A stretch of DNA of 64,000 nucleotides from Marasmius tenuissimus. Its lineage: Eukaryota > Basidiomycota > Agaricomycetes > Agaricales > Marasmiaceae. Below, piece after piece: positions 1-13,436 of this stretch. A program made the translations under genes and the position numbers. The notes under the pieces are model-generated. The model was not told where the DNA came from and ran no database searches. It was given only the letters and a program-made list of their open reading frames with translations. Location of the stretch: the NCBI GenBank assembly GCA_029532415.1, contig JAQOTA010000060.1, positions 806,001-870,000 on the forward strand, given 5' to 3'. Each line of letters starts with the position of its first letter. Within the stretch, counting starts at the first letter, position 1.

Positions 1-3000
1 CAGTCTCACGAAGTGCTGTCCCAAGACGCGATGTCCACGTCCTCTGCCTACAACTCCCCCAAACCAGGCTATGCTGGCCTTGCACACGAATCCTCAGGTC
101 TCGCGAGACCTTTCCTTCACCCAACTGTCTCTCGCCTTCGTTCATTTACACCCCAGGGCTCGCCGGTACCGTCAGCAACTTCGCAGTCGAACATTTTCCC
201 TGGTACCTCATCTCCTTCTCATTTCTCCTCCATGTCGCGAATGTCCTCAATCTCGAACCTGCGATCGGTTACATCAGATTCTATTGATGGTAGCCCTCGG
301 CACCCTAAGACAGACGTCTTTCAGTGGGCCGAACTCCGGAATGTCAACCATCACATATACTCTTCCTACTCCGCAAAGCCCTCCTCCGTCCTGGGAGCTG
401 CATCTGGATCACCGACAGTACTCGCAGCTAATGGTCTCCTTTGCATTGGGACTGACGACGGAAAGATTATCGTGTACGACTTTAAGCAGACTTTGAAATG
501 CGTCTGTATGAACGCTGCAGGTTTGTATTCACACTAAACTCGCGTCTCCTTTTGCACTGACTTGAGTTCTTTCAGAGAAAAACGCCGGGGCTGTCACTGC
601 TGTTGCGTTATCGCATGACCACACCTTTGTAGCTTCTGGGCATTCTACTGGCTTCATCCAATTGTATGACCTGAAATCCCCTCATACCCCAGCTCGAGTC
701 GTGCCACCTACCACGCTCAATGTCGTCGCCTCAGGCAGGAAGGAAGGACATATCGTAGGATCAAGAATTGTGAGCATCGGTTTCATTGCCGCCCGCCATA
801 CAGCTCTTGTCTCTGCCGACGAGAACGGCCTCTCCTTCTACCATAGTCTCGGCAAGGTTCTTTTTGTCGAAGCTCCCGACATCCTTCGCATCCTGGGTAA
901 ATACCCTCTCGACGGTGCTGTTTTGCCGAACTCCCCCAAACCTCCCGCTACTCCACCTGCGCCTTTTCCCAAGAAGACGAGATATACAGTCCTCGCCATG
1001 ATGCCCCTTCCCCTCGCCACTTCATCACACCCAACTGACGCCTATAACATCATCGCCCTTCTCACACCTTCCAAACTGGTTGTCGTCGGCTTAAAGCCGA
1101 CACCAAAGACATGGTTCAAGTGCCCACGAAAGAACGAAGACGACGCAGAAGCGACTCCTCAGTTCAGATGGCGTGGTACACTGGCCTGGTTCCCCAGCAA
1201 GGATTCCAGCCCTCCGCAGGAGGGAACCACTCCACCCAACGGGAAACAGTCCTCATCGCCGCCTTCACATCCGTTACTTGCCTTTACGTGGGGCAGGGTG
1301 TTGAGAGTGATTCGTGTCGTCGAAAACAAACTAAAGCAAACGGTCCGGAACTCGAGGACTGGTAAAACGAGCGGAGTCGAGGTTGGGACTATTGGATTCG
1401 AGGACGCGTCGAAGTGGGTTTTTGAGGAAGATGTTTTGGCTGTTCAATGGCTCAACGTGAATGTGGGTTCGTTTTCCTTCACTAGGTCTATCTAGCACGA
1501 GCGGAAGCTTACTGTCATTGACGTTGTTTTAGCAAGTCATCGTTTTGACTGCATCGACTTTACAGGCCTATGATATCTCTCTTTCGAAAGTGATCGAGAG
1601 TGTGAACTTCGACGGTTACTCCTTGGTATCCCCGTCATTGAAATTGACCGTTGGTGGAGCATCTTACTCGAAGTCCGTTGCGGATGTGGCGCACAGTATA
1701 CGGACCTACAAAGGGAAGATCTTTACTCTGGTAAAACCTCTGTTGCAATACTAGCGTGGTCTCTTACTCATAAATCATCAAATTCCCAGGGCCGGCAAAT
1801 AATGCAAGTAGGCACTCTCCTCACTTGGGCCGACAAGGTCCTTGCACTCGTCAGTGAAGGCGACTTCCTCGGCGCCATTGAGCTCACACGATCATACTAC
1901 CTTGGAACGTCGACTGGGAACTCGAATGGCCTCCCCGACGACCCAGTGCAGCGCAAGGAAGTTATTGGGAAGAAGATACACGAGCTCATGAATGCCTCCA
2001 CTCGGTATGCGTTCTCAGAAGAGCGTATGACTGACGGCACGCATTTCACTCCCGATGGTAGAGGGGTGGATCGTACGTCTCTTTTCGAGAATCTCGTGGG
2101 CACTTGCTGTCGTGCTTGCATAGCTCTCGATGACTACGAGTTCCTCTTCGAGGATTTATTCCAGAACTATGAGGACTGTGGCATCACCCGGATATATCTC
2201 ACACAACTCGAAACCTTCGTTCTCGACAATGAGATACGATACGTACCCCCTCGAATAACACAACGTCTGATTGCGATGCACGACGAAGACAACCGACCTG
2301 ACCGCGTCGAGCGAATCATCTGGCATATCGATGCCGAGTGTCTTGATATAAATCAGGCCATTTCCTTATGTCAAGCGCATCACCTTTACGACGCTTTGAT
2401 ATATGTCTATACTCGTGCGTTGAAAGACTATGTGGCGCCAGTGGTAGAGCTCCTTGGGCTTATACGAAAGATCTATCAACATCGGAGAACGCATCTGGAC
2501 TTTGCGAACAATGAAGCCTATGACAATGCGGAGGTGGAGCCATTGATCTTGAACGCATACAAGGTCTACCCCTATCTGGCCAACGTCTTGCAGGGCCTCA
2601 CTTATCCTAGTGAAGAACCTTTGCCCGAAGAGGAAGCCCATCAGGCAAAGAAGGATGTATACTCTTTCCTATTCTTCGGTCGATCGAGCATTTGGCCGCC
2701 GGGAGAGGGGGGAAAATTGGTTTTGACCGCAGACGAGGAGGGAGGATCCGAGCCAACCTTTCCCTATGTTCGTCAACTCTTGCGTTTCGATCCGGAGTCG
2801 TTTTTGCATTCCCTCGACATAGCATTCGAGGATACATATTTCAACGACGGTGCCCCAGAAGTTACTCGACTAGTTATAGTTAGAGTGTTGATGGAGATTC
2901 TATCCTCTGGCCAATTGTCACCAGCTGCCGCCACCTTCATCAATATTTTTATCGCTCGCAATGTTCCCAAATACCCCCAGTCCCTCGAACACGTCGCCCC

Positions 3001-4483
3001 CAGCTCGCTGCACTCCATTCTTGTTGGTCTTGCAGAGGATTCAGACACGGGCACTCGAGAGGATCGACAGCTGGCGGCCGAGTACCTCCTTTCCACATAC
3101 AACCCCCACGACAGTGAACGCATGGTTCAGCTCTTTAAGGACGCTGGTTTCTATCGGATCCTCCGATCATGGTATCGTCACGACGAAAAGTGGTTGCCGT
3201 TACTCTCCACCTATCTCGAGGATCTTGGGTTGAATTCCTATGATGTGTTTTCGAACATCGACGAGATTTTGACTACATCTGGTTCCCAATCAGAGCTCAC
3301 CTCGTTCGTTGAAGAGTCGATATCTCGGTTATTGGACAGTAGCGTCGAGAACACTGCCAGTTTGCTGGATAAATATGCCCCTCATGCTCACAAACGTGCC
3401 GTTGAAACCTTAGGTGACGCTGAGGAGAAACGCCTTTCCTACCTCCGACAACTCCTTGGCCCACCAGAAGGCCACGACGAGTACGAGCATCCCATCCAAA
3501 CCCCCCATCCGTCGAGCAAAGTCGAGGCATCGTTATGCGAGCTCTATGTGTCCCTCGAATGCAAGTTCTCTCCAAATGACGTCATTCGAGTCCTTCGGCA
3601 CCTTCCTTCCGAACTACCCGACTGGGATCGCGTGGCTGCGACCTGCGAAAAGGCTGAGGTGTTTGATGCGTCAATGTGGGCTCTGAGCTCCCGCGGAAGG
3701 CCCCTGGATGCCCTTTCGAAAGGCGAGTCGTTTGACAAGCTTCTGACGTCAAGGTTGGTCGACGCATTTTCCACGGATGATGTCGCTGTTGCAATCGACG
3801 AGGTAGTAGCAAAGTTGGAGACGGTTGGACGGACGGGAATAGCAATATGCCTAGAGAACTCACAAAGCGCCTCCAATGCAGAGGTACCGCTGGAGGACAT
3901 TTGGTTCAGGTTGCTGAGCAGCCAAATAAGCTGCGTGCAGACAGTCTCGAGTTGTTGCTCTTCGGAAGTGCTATCAACACAGTCTGCGGGACTTTTACTT
4001 GATGAGCATCTACAAACGCAGTGGAATGGCCTCTACTCCCTCCGCTCGCTGATTCAAGAGACTTTTAGCGCTCTTGTGTCGGTCAGCTCAACCCACGCCG
4101 TTTCCTTCCCTCGGCTCTTTAGTCGTCTCGTCAACTCCGCGTCCCAATCACATACAACATTAAGGACACACTATAACGAGTTCCGAAGCATCCTCACGAG
4201 CATGCTCGAGTGCTATCGCTCTGATTGGGATATGCTCACGATTACAAAGCATCTTCTGGATAGAGATGTCTTTGATACTCTGGCGGAGGTCACCCGACAA
4301 CAGGTCCGAGGCTGGGCCCCCTCTAGAAAGGACTGTATGTACTGCCGAAAGCCAGTTTTCGGGAGTGCCATGAAGTTGGCAAGTTCGTCGTCAGAGGAGC
4401 AGGCCGAACGCGTTCAGTTTGTTGTATCACGGACAGGATCTATTTATCATGCTAGTTGTAAACCTCCACAGGATCATGATTAG
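1..4483 (+). CDS. vps8: VPS8, CORVET endosomal tethering subunit (5' end outside window)
   Basis: Vps8 is the Rab5-effector subunit of CORVET, which tethers early endosomes before fusion. The reading frame is already open at base 1, so the N-terminus lies outside the window. The visible part starts with a Ser/Pro-rich low-complexity stretch, then WD40-like blade sequence (CIGTDDGKIIVYD; ASGHSTGFIQLYDLK). A long helical part follows from about 1800, with the family's conserved LLTWADKVLALV...GDFLGAIELT segment. The extreme C-terminus has a RING-like CMYCRKPVFGS motif and a later HASC. Three short introns are visible, near 522-576, 1465-1532 and 1732-1790; the last exon is about 2.7 kb. Stop TAG ends at 4483. 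It converges on COG2 with about 85 nt between stops. The family assignment is from remembered Vps8 conservation and is secure; the exact 5' extent cannot be judged. Confidence 0.92.
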
Positions 4484-4568
4484 GCCATCGATAGTAATAT
4501 TCTACTAATACACTCAATATATCCTACAAACATCACAGGATTTCAGTCCGAGTCAAAATAGATATAGG

Positions 4569-7500
4569 TCATGACTCCGGTGCAGTAGGGACTGAGGACA
4601 ATGATCGTGAATTGGTTGGGAATAACGATGTCAATGGAACACTCACGTTCAGCGGTTTGAGCGAGTTCACTGAGGGCCTTATACGATTGACTATCGTCTA
4701 CTTTGACTCCCAATGCCAGACCATCTCTTTCAAAAGCCTCGATATCGAGAACGATTTGAACCCGAATTCGCTCCTCATCCCGGCTCTCCTGGTTTTCATC
4801 GTCCTTGGAACCGAAAAGGGAGAACGTTTTCTTCTTCCCAATCTTGAAACGCTTCAACGACTCCTCCGCCTTCTTGATCGCAGCGATATAGCCAACATAC
4901 CTGCAAGGTAGTGATGAGTCTAGATGTTACAGGGAAGGCGGGGGCAACCTTACTTTTGCGAGACTTCATCAAAAACCTCCGTAGCAAACTGTACCAGAAA
5001 TTCTTCCTTCAGTGGCGCGCCAACAGCGTCTCCAGTACCTGTAGTCCCGAAAAAGAGTTTCACAGGTCGCATTATAGTGGATATGAAAGGGCTTGGTTCG
5101 GATGGCGGTCGCTTGTTCGACATAGCTCGAAGCTGAGAAGGGATGGATCGCACGGGAAGTAATGCGTCGCAAGCGCGCTTGGTCAATGTGGAGACTATGA
5201 TCCTGGATATTGGTGTGACTAGGCCACCGAGGGAATCGGCTGCAGCACGCAATGCATCTAGGAAGAACAATCAGCACTGCTGACACAGAACATCCAGGAC
5301 GAAGTACCTCCAGCGTTAGCACCATCTTCTTCTTCATCCTGAGCACCTGGAAGCATCATCGAGATCTCATCGTTCCATAAAGCCATGGTGCTGCTCTGCA
5401 GCACGCGAATATCCGCGATGACAGCGGCGCATCGCTTCAAAGACGCATCGTCCACTGCTGCATTTTCCGCTGGCGTTGATTCTGTCGGAGGAACAGGAGT
5501 AGAGGATCGAGAGGCTGCGATCTTTTCGGCGACGATTGCAGATGGTCGCGTGGTATGACCTTGTATCACGGCCTCTTCCAACCATCTTTTATACCTGCTG
5601 AATAGCTAGAACCGTATGATATCAGCTGGAGAAACACAGGTCATCGCCAAAATGAATTTTACCTGGAGAGTTAACTTCCATAGCCTGTGACTCAGCTCAG
5701 GAATAAACACCTCGGCACTCCAGCAAGCCGTGACCGCGATCCATATATCAGACGCTTGAGTTGTCTTGAAGGTGTCCGTGGCTGGATTGCAATATGAGAA
5801 TACTCCCAAAAACCGTACGCATGACTAAAATCTCACTCGATTTGTCGTTATAGCCAACCTGTCCGGTTGAAAGACTTTCCTCGACGCGACCAACAATTTC
5901 CTTCCAACGCATCTGGAAGTACACGGGCAGCTGCCAGCGCTTTTCAAAGGCGACATATATCGGGTGAGCTCTCATGTTCTCAATGGAATGCAATGAGGGA
6001 GCATGAAACTCAATTGATCGTACAAAAGCTTGAGTAATTTCGTGGCGCTGACAGAGCCCAGGGCAGATCAGTCTCCGATGCATGACCTTCGACTGCATTG
6101 CTCACCTGCTTGAACTCATTTGGTCTGCCAGCAGCGAACACAACGCCACCTAATTCGTCCATGATTGCCCGACCAAACTCCTCCCATATCACATTTGCCA
6201 ACACCTCGAATCCACGGGTCCCGTCCTGGCCGTTGATGTCTAATGTTTCAGGCGGAACGGCAGATTGAGGTGTACTGGCGTTGACTCTCTCCGATTTCTT
6301 CAAGGCTAGTGACTTCAAAGAAACCTTCTCCGTAATATCCATGATCCGGCTCAGGTCTCTCTCGACGAATCGAAGGATTTGCGAATAGAGAGAGGCAAGG
6401 GGGTCATCGCTTCCCTCCAGGATATGAGTATGTGGAGAAGTGCCTTTCCCTTGAGGGTAAGCGGGTTGGAAGAGAGTAGCTCTAGAGGTAAAAGGTGTAT
6501 AAGGCGTCCGCGGGGGTAACGCAGACGAAATGAAGGGTGTTTTAGCTGCCATTGGAAATGGGGTGTGAGGAAGAAGGGGCGAACGAGGTGCATTCAAAGC
6601 ACCAGAGAAAACTGTCTGTGCTTGATCATCAATAGTTGCCTAAGTACTAGAGCAGGTTGAGCGCACCTTTTTTATGAACGGACGAACGACTTCTCGTCTC
6701 AACACATCCTCAGCATCTCTCCACAATCGCAAGGACATCGTAGGTTTTCATACATTCAGTCAAGTCTGTGATTAACTTAGTCTTTTCGCTTTCGCCCTTG
6801 CCTTCCGTCAGAGATGTCAACGTTGTTCCAAAGAGATGGTCAAGGTCAGAGGAGATGGTAGACTGGATGCGATCGATTCTCTGGAATGCTTTGAGTTCAA
6901 TCCATGGCGCAACTGTAGAAAATGGCTCACAAACCCATTGGATTTCGTCTACGAAAGCACATTTCTCTCCACGTGCTTTGTTTGCGTGGTAGAGCAATTG
7001 AGTATATTCAGCTGCAACGCGGCTCAGGTGCTTCGCGCGATTCCCTCTACTCAATTTGAATGTGAGCATTGAACGGACGATCTATCGAACATGCCGAACC
7101 TTTCTTCTATCTGTCCCTCAGGATTCAACGCTGGAATATCATCCATTTCGGGATTCTCGCTGGTGGATATGAGAAGTAGACTCTCCAAGCGCGTCACGGA
7201 CTCCGATATCTTCAGGAGCAAATGGAGCAAGGCCTTTCGAATTGAAATTGATTGAGGGTGGTTTGTTCTGACGAATCGCTGACTGTAGTACCTTTTCCTC
7301 TCGTAGCGCCGCCCTCTTCTTCAATTTCTCCTGGATCGTGTCTTGTATCGCGTACAGCTCTGATTTGGATATCTAGAAAACCTTGAATTATGGAGTAGTT
7401 GTTATTACATGAGCTTACGCACCTGAATTTCCTGCTTCAGACCTGCCAGTGGTGCTTTCAGATTGTTCAGCCTAGTGCCTTCTCCTTTGAGGTCAGTACT

Positions 7501-7812
7501 AAGACTGATGAATGCTTCATAGTCATCGTTGATGAGTTGAACGAGTTCTTCCTTCAGATTGGATAGGTAATCGCGGAGTTCTACCTTGAGGTCTTGGAGG
7601 GAGGTGTGCGAGCGAGACAAAAGAAAATCCTCCACGTCAAACGTTTCTGCTGTCAAATAGGAGTTGTCGTGGGATAGAGGAACGTATTCAGGTAAGTCGT
7701 GAGCTGCATTTTCATCGTATTCTCGGCTGGATGTCACTTCTCGGGTTGCAAGTTCCTCCGCAAGTCGTTCGAGTTGAAAAGGATCTTGAGGTTGAGGACT
7801 GACGACGGACAT
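4569..7812 (-). CDS. cog2: COG2, conserved oligomeric Golgi complex subunit 2
   Basis: COG2 belongs to lobe A of the COG complex, which tethers retrograde intra-Golgi vesicles. The N-terminal exon has the diagnostic pattern DPFQLERLAEEL, then DVEDFLLSR, then a coiled coil including DLKVELRDYLSNLKEELV and NDDYEAFISLSTDLKG. The ATG at 7812 is preferred over an upstream in-frame ATG at 7953 because MSVVSPQPQDPF leads directly into the conserved segment; the longer start would add 47 non-conserved residues. The rest is spread over about ten exons. The last splice joins ...SELAQTAE to LPTAPES and a TGA ending at 4569, which removes the apparent read-through tail. It converges with VPS8 and is divergent from CDC23. 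The C-terminal half (COG2_C region) is less conserved and its exon borders are tentative. Confidence 0.84.
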
Positions 7813-8153
7813 TTCAAGTTCTGAAAAGATAAAATTTCTTAGAGATAAACTTGCGAAGACTTCATGGAGTACTCCTACGTGGTCCGTCTTCGCGTGCGTA
7901 GTCGACGCGAACTTTGAAGGTTGTGGATGCAAGGCCAAAGCGCTTGCTGTCATTGCGCGCTCATAGGCGCTTACTCTCGCTAAGGGTCACGATTTTCCGG
8001 ACCGGCATCCGGAATCCCTCAGCGTCGAATTACATAATCACCCTTGCACCTCCTGTCCTGAACTTTGTCCACCTCGAGGCCACAGTAGCGATAAAAGACA
8101 GTTCAAACTCGGAAGGAACCTGCTGTATCTTTTATATACTAGACACGGAAGGA
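7813..8153. promoter_or_regulatory. Divergent intergenic region between COG2 and CDC23
   Basis: This 341-nt stretch separates the two outward-facing start codons, so it must hold both promoters if the chosen starts are right. I see no convincing TATA box. Open frames that cross it, such as the upstream extensions of both genes, lack conserved sequence. Confidence 0.5.
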
Positions 8154-10629
8154 ATGACTGGCAGGACAACGGTGGACTCGCAAACCGCGTCAGAGATACG
8201 CGTTGCCATTCATGAATGTTCCAAGAGAGGATTAACGGATTCATCGAAATGGTTCGTGGTCCGCACTTGACGGCTTATTGCATTGAATCTGACTCGCAAC
8301 AGGCTGTCTGAGCTTCTCATGTCGATACCTGCGGCAAAACGAAGACCTTCGCCATCATCGCCCCAATTCGATGCAACGTTCTCAACCTCTACACCCGCTA
8401 AACATCGAAACATCACGCGACAAGATATTGACGTCTCGATTGAGGTACCGCCATCACCAACTCCAGGTGACTATAGTCACGGCGTGACCGAACTCGACGC
8501 TCAGACCCAAGATTCTCCCCTTCATCGCCATCCCCATGCACCTATCTTGGAGGTCTATTCACCAGAACAATGCAAAGCTTTAGAGCAGACAGACTCGGAT
8601 CAGCTTAACACGGCACGGGGTTTGATGCAAGGGAAAGACTATGCACGGGCTGTTTCTGTACTAGAGGGCTGTCAAAGTCCTAACGCGCGATTTCTTTCGC
8701 TTTACGCGAGATTTCTGGTGCGTGGATACATTCCTTTATGATGGGATGCATCGCTCATGTTCTGTCTCAAAGACTTACGAGGAGGATTCAGGGAAGAATT
8801 GGCATAGATTCGATCGTAATGTGGTTCACGTCCTCATGGAGCACTCTCTCACTTCATTACAGAAACACGGCGCCCCCTTCCACTCGGTCTTGACGATAAA
8901 ATCCATCAACTACTGGCAAAAGTGAAGAATGCAAGAGACCCATTCCTCCTTTACTTGTGAGAAATCTTCGCCGCCTACCTGCCCGTGAGTTATTCACCTG
9001 GGTCGCAGAAAGGCTCTCTTCAGTTCCCGTCTTATCCTTCGCGAAGAAGCAATCGAGAACGCCTTGCTTTCTATTGCTGGATTCCCATGGTGCTGGGAAA
9101 CGTGGTGCCTACTTGCCAGCTGTATCGAAGATGGAGAAGAAGTGAGTACGTCCATGGTAAAATTTTACCGTGCTAATCGTTACCTAGTTGTCTTCGCTCA
9201 TTTCGCTGCTCCCATTGTCTCCTGAGCACCCTCTTGTTCAGATATTCCAGATCAAAACTCTCGTTGATCTGCACACCCCTACCGAGAATGAACTCAGCAT
9301 GTGCGAACAACTCACGGGCCCCGATTATTTCCACAAAAATCTCTGGATCATGAGTCTGCGTGCTTGTGGGTACTTCTACCTGCACGGTGAGCCTCCGCAC
9401 TCTATCTTTGTCTTCTATTGTCCACTCAGTCTTTTAACAAGAATTCAGCCAGGCCGAGCACCAGTTTGATCGTATTTTATCCATTGACCCACAAAGGATT
9501 GAAGACATCGATATCCTTTCGAATATTCTCTACGTGACCGACAATCGCCTCAGGCTTACCAAACTTGTACACGATTTTGTTCCCCTTGGTCAGGACCGTC
9601 CCGAGATATCATGTTTACTTGGTAAGTACCGACCCAAGAGCCAACCAACTACTTACAGTGACCCGTCTATCGTTCAGGGAACTACTATTCTCTTCGCGCA
9701 GACCACGTCAAATCCATCAAGTATTTCCGCAGAGCCGTGGAACTAGATCCAACCTTCCTGTCAGCTTGGACGCTGCTAGGTCACGAATATGTAGAGGTCA
9801 AAAACTCTCATGCAGCCATTCAGTGCTACCGACGTGCAGTGGGTACGAATTTCTTAGTGGTCGAGACGAAGATACGCCGTTTAGCTATGACCTGCCCAAT
9901 AGATTCCCGCCGAAAGGACTACCGAGCGTGGTACGGTCTAGGGCAAGCGTATGAGCTATTGAATATGCATCAGTATGCTCTTCACTACTACCAATATGCC
10001 GCAGCATTGAGGTAAGGCTTCTACAGGCCTTGTTGACAATGCTGAGATATCGATAGACCTTATGACGCGCGACTATGGCAAGGGCTGGGACAGTGTTATG
10101 AGGAGATGGGTCGGTCAGTTCTCTGTTATACAATATATGAGTGACACCTCAGCTGTTGACTTTCATCAGACTACGTGAAGCCGTAGAATGCTACAAGCGA
10201 GCATTGATCTCGGCCAACCCACACGAAATATCTGTAAATCTTCTATTGGCCAAAGTTCATCGAGACTTGGACGAGATCGCGGAATCAATAGCGTACCACA
10301 GGCGTATCGTTGAGGTGTGCCAGGCAGATTGTACGTTGTTGTGTTCTTCTACGTTTTCTGGGCTGCAATTTGAACCATTCATGTGTTCAGTACGGCCCGT
10401 TCACGAGTACGCAAAATCCGCGCTGGAAGTCGCTGACCATCAACTGAAGACTTCCGATGGTGATTTACTTTTGGCTAAGGAATACGTCGAAATCGTAGCC
10501 AGAAGTAACTCGGAGGACGTAACGCGGGCTTCCGAGCTGCTGAAGGCTGTAAATGGTGCTATAGCAGAGAAGTATCGTGCTCAAACCCAGGCAAATACCA
10601 CGATTCCGGAGGAAAAAACGGTTGAGTAA
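8154..10629 (+). CDS. cdc23: CDC23/APC8, anaphase-promoting complex TPR subunit
   Basis: APC8 is a TPR scaffold subunit of the anaphase-promoting complex/cyclosome, the E3 ligase that degrades securin and cyclins. The ATG at 8154 begins [15 protein letters not shown], followed by the family N-terminus [19 protein letters not shown] joined across an intron (8251-8303) to LSELL. Later exons carry successive TPR units, for example [18 protein letters not shown], then [17 protein letters not shown] and [15 protein letters not shown] with [16 protein letters not shown], all hallmark Cdc23 sequence. About ten short introns interrupt the gene. Stop TAA ends at 10629. It is convergent with the MFS transporter gene 154 nt away. 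Family call is firm; a few internal exon borders were not verified base by base. Confidence 0.9.
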
Positions 10630-10783
10630 TGTGAACTCGTCACATCCTCTTAGCTGAGTGTCCCACAACGCTCTTTCGTGGCGGGGTATCAAACATAAAT
10701 TATTGCAGTTTTTCGTAGCTATCGTACATTGAGGGAACCATATCGCTGAAGACCTGTTTGAGCGAAGACGAGATTGCCAGATT

Positions 10784-13030
10784 CTACGACGCTTCCCGAG
10801 TATCTCTGGGTTTTGGCTCCCGCTCGATGTCGGGAACCCTATTCAGCTCCATTTCCGAATCATTACTGTCTTCCTTCCTCTCCGATATCTTTCCTTGGGA
10901 TTCCGAATCAGGGATGTCGGAGAGGTAGAGAGTGAGGAGGAATGCAACTGCAGCCCAGGGGACGAGCGAGATAAAGCACCACCGTACGCCGTCTCGGAAA
11001 GCTTCCCGTACCACCATTTGCATGGCTTGAGGAAGCTCATTTATACTTTGCAACGACCCTATATTTCCGGTATACTGAGAGCCCAAGCTAGACGCAAGCT
11101 CGGGGGGTATGCGTCCGCTTGCGATGGCAGCGGCAACGTACGCTCTGGCTTTGGCATTGAGGACCGCCCCGCATTGTGCTAAGCCTATGGTGCCACCGAG
11201 GGATCTGAACTGTAGTAGATTTCAGTTTCGAGACATCGCAATATGGGGCGAATGCGCTCACGAAAAGTGACAAAGCCGCTACAACAGCAACACGTTCTGG
11301 CGCTTGCGAAAATCGGGCCTGAACGTTCAGCGATCCGAGAGTCAGGCCACATCCGACGCCAGCCATGGCTACATATCTGAACCGGATTCAGTGCCACAAT
11401 ATGAACAGATGAATTCTCGATGCATACCCTTTCATTGAAGCTTGGTCTTCCTGTTGAACTGCCATCGAAACCAAGCCAAGAGAAATGGGTAGTACGACGC
11501 TTCCAAGCATGATTGGATACCTTGGCTGAGCAGAAGAGAGACAAGTCCATTAACGCACATTTTGAGGTAAGATGGAGGAGCAATAAATACCTGTCGTAGC
11601 CGTGAAATGAGATAAATCGCGAGTAGAGTACCACCTCCACTTCCAGGTGCAAAGTAAACGAGTTGAACACCCGCGCCTTTCGGGTCGAGACCAGATACAA
11701 TAGTCAAAAAGGTCGCGACGAAATAAAACATCACGATCATGACCATCCCACCCGCAAAGGAGGCTGCCTGAACCGTGACGACGTCGTAATTCCGAAATAC
11801 ATCAAGTGGGATCATAGGGTATGCAGAGAGCAAGGGTGAGGCCGGGGTTGCACGCATACTTGCCTGCTTGCCCAGATAATACTGCCAGGCAAAGCAGGGT
11901 AGGAAGATAATTCCGCCCACCACAAAGCAGGCAGTAACTTTTGCGGTGTTCCATCCTTCCGTTGAGCCCCAGTTCAGAGCGAGGAGTACGAGGATACCAC
12001 CGGATGTGAATAGAGTGGTCCCAATCCAGTCAATCTTCAGGAATTTCCTCAGGAAAGCCGCGTCCGTTGATTTACCACTCGGTGAGGACTGGCTGACAAC
12101 GAACCCTTTCCTCAAGTGCTTCCGCAGAAGAACAGCGACGAGGACCATCGCTAGGACGCAAGCTGGCAGGCTGAGGAGCCAGCACATTCAGTATCTGTCT
12201 TGTACTTGACCAGGGAAATACCTACTTGATGGCGAATATCCAGCGGAAGGAGACATCAGCGAGGTATCCTCCAATGACGGGACCGACGCTATACCCTATT
12301 GCATAGAGTAGGAACAAAACCGAGACTTGCCAGTTATTGGCATCTAAGGAGTTCGAATCGGACAAGATGACCCGGACAACCTAAGAATACATTGTGATAA
12401 GGCTCATTAGAGTCTTAACCAGCTGTTGTGGGCAGCAACTCACTGTGAGCAGGCCTGCGGCGCCGACGCCTGCAATGGCACGACCTGCCAGCATCATCTC
12501 CATGTTCTTCGCGCCTGTGCTAAGTGCACTGCCGAGTATAAATAAAACAAAGGAAGCCTGTATGGCGAAGTGGCGCCCATATATGTCCGCGACTGAAGCA
12601 AAGAAGGGTAGGAAAACAGTCGCGGTTAAAAGGTATAGCGTCCCGATGTAGCTGTTTGGATGGTGTTAGTATTTTTTTTCGTGTGAGCAATACAGACAGA
12701 AAGGCCCCTACCTTTGTTGGTCGAGACGGTTGAACTTCGACTAGAGGGACTAAAGTTAGATGGCGTCCACCGCAGATGCGAACGTTTGGCAGCGGGCTTA
12801 CAGCTATTTCTCCCTGCGCGGTGGCGACGACTGTACAAGGAACTGGTCAGAGCACGTTCCAACGCGTTTAGAGGCAGCCTACCCGTATAATCCAAAGTTT
12901 CCAGGAAAATTGGTATCGCAAGCGCGACCATGGGCTTGGCTCGAAACTTCCATTCTCCTGAAGAATTCGAGTTGGGGTTCCTCAACGTCGAGATCGTTTG
13001 CCTGAAGTATCTATACGTGGTAGCAAGCAT
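10784..13030 (-). CDS. MFS multidrug transporter, DHA2 type (14 TM)
   Basis: This is a drug:H+ antiporter-like member of the major facilitator superfamily, expected in the plasma membrane. The start is the first in-frame ATG at 13030 (MLATTYRYFRQ...); the longer frame upstream opens only with TTG. TM1 has LETLDYT spliced to VVATAQGEIA, the DHA2 motif region. Next come FNRLDQQ-SYIGTLYLL and ASVADIYGRHFA (motif A), then GVGAAGLLTV. The middle of the protein holds DWIGTTLFTSGGILVLLALNWG. The end carries ELPQAMQMVVREAF and a final TM, then an acidic, disordered tail. Around eight introns are present, several only about 50 nt. Substrate cannot be predicted. It lies downstream of, and in the same direction as, the amidohydrolase gene. 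Confidence 0.9.
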
Positions 13031-13436
13031 GCTGAGGTTTGTCCGGGGAGCTGGGGATGTATACAACGCTCCTCTCGAACAGATACTGATTTAAGAGACC
13101 CCTCCCCGTCGTTCCGATGGAGGTGGTTTGCATCCCGACGGGTTATTTGTTGGCGCGCGAACAGCCACCTCCAGCCTTTTGAACTACTAAGGACTCGGAG
13201 CTGCGGCAAAGCTGTCCGCCTGGTTACATACTACCAAGCAACAGGAAGGTGGATATTCGAGGTGCGGCCCTGAAGCAAGCTGTTCAAGGACTCGAGGCAT
13301 GGGCTTGATCATGGTGGTCAATGCGCAGCGCACTTATGTCATCAAATCAGTGAGCCCATCCGTCAAGGCTCCGCACCAAACTCAGAAATGGCAAAGAGCG
13401 AAGGAGTTGTAGATGTCGAGCCACATAAATATAATG
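13031..13436. other. Intergenic, likely promoter of the MFS gene
   Basis: This is 406 nt between the MFS start codon and the amidohydrolase stop, both genes on the minus strand. No conserved coding sequence or repeat was seen. The MFS promoter should lie here; I could not point to a specific element. Confidence 0.45.

Noticed and set aside
13031..13066. Longer N-terminus for the MFS transporter
   Set aside because: The extension begins with TTG, not ATG, and the added residues are not conserved.
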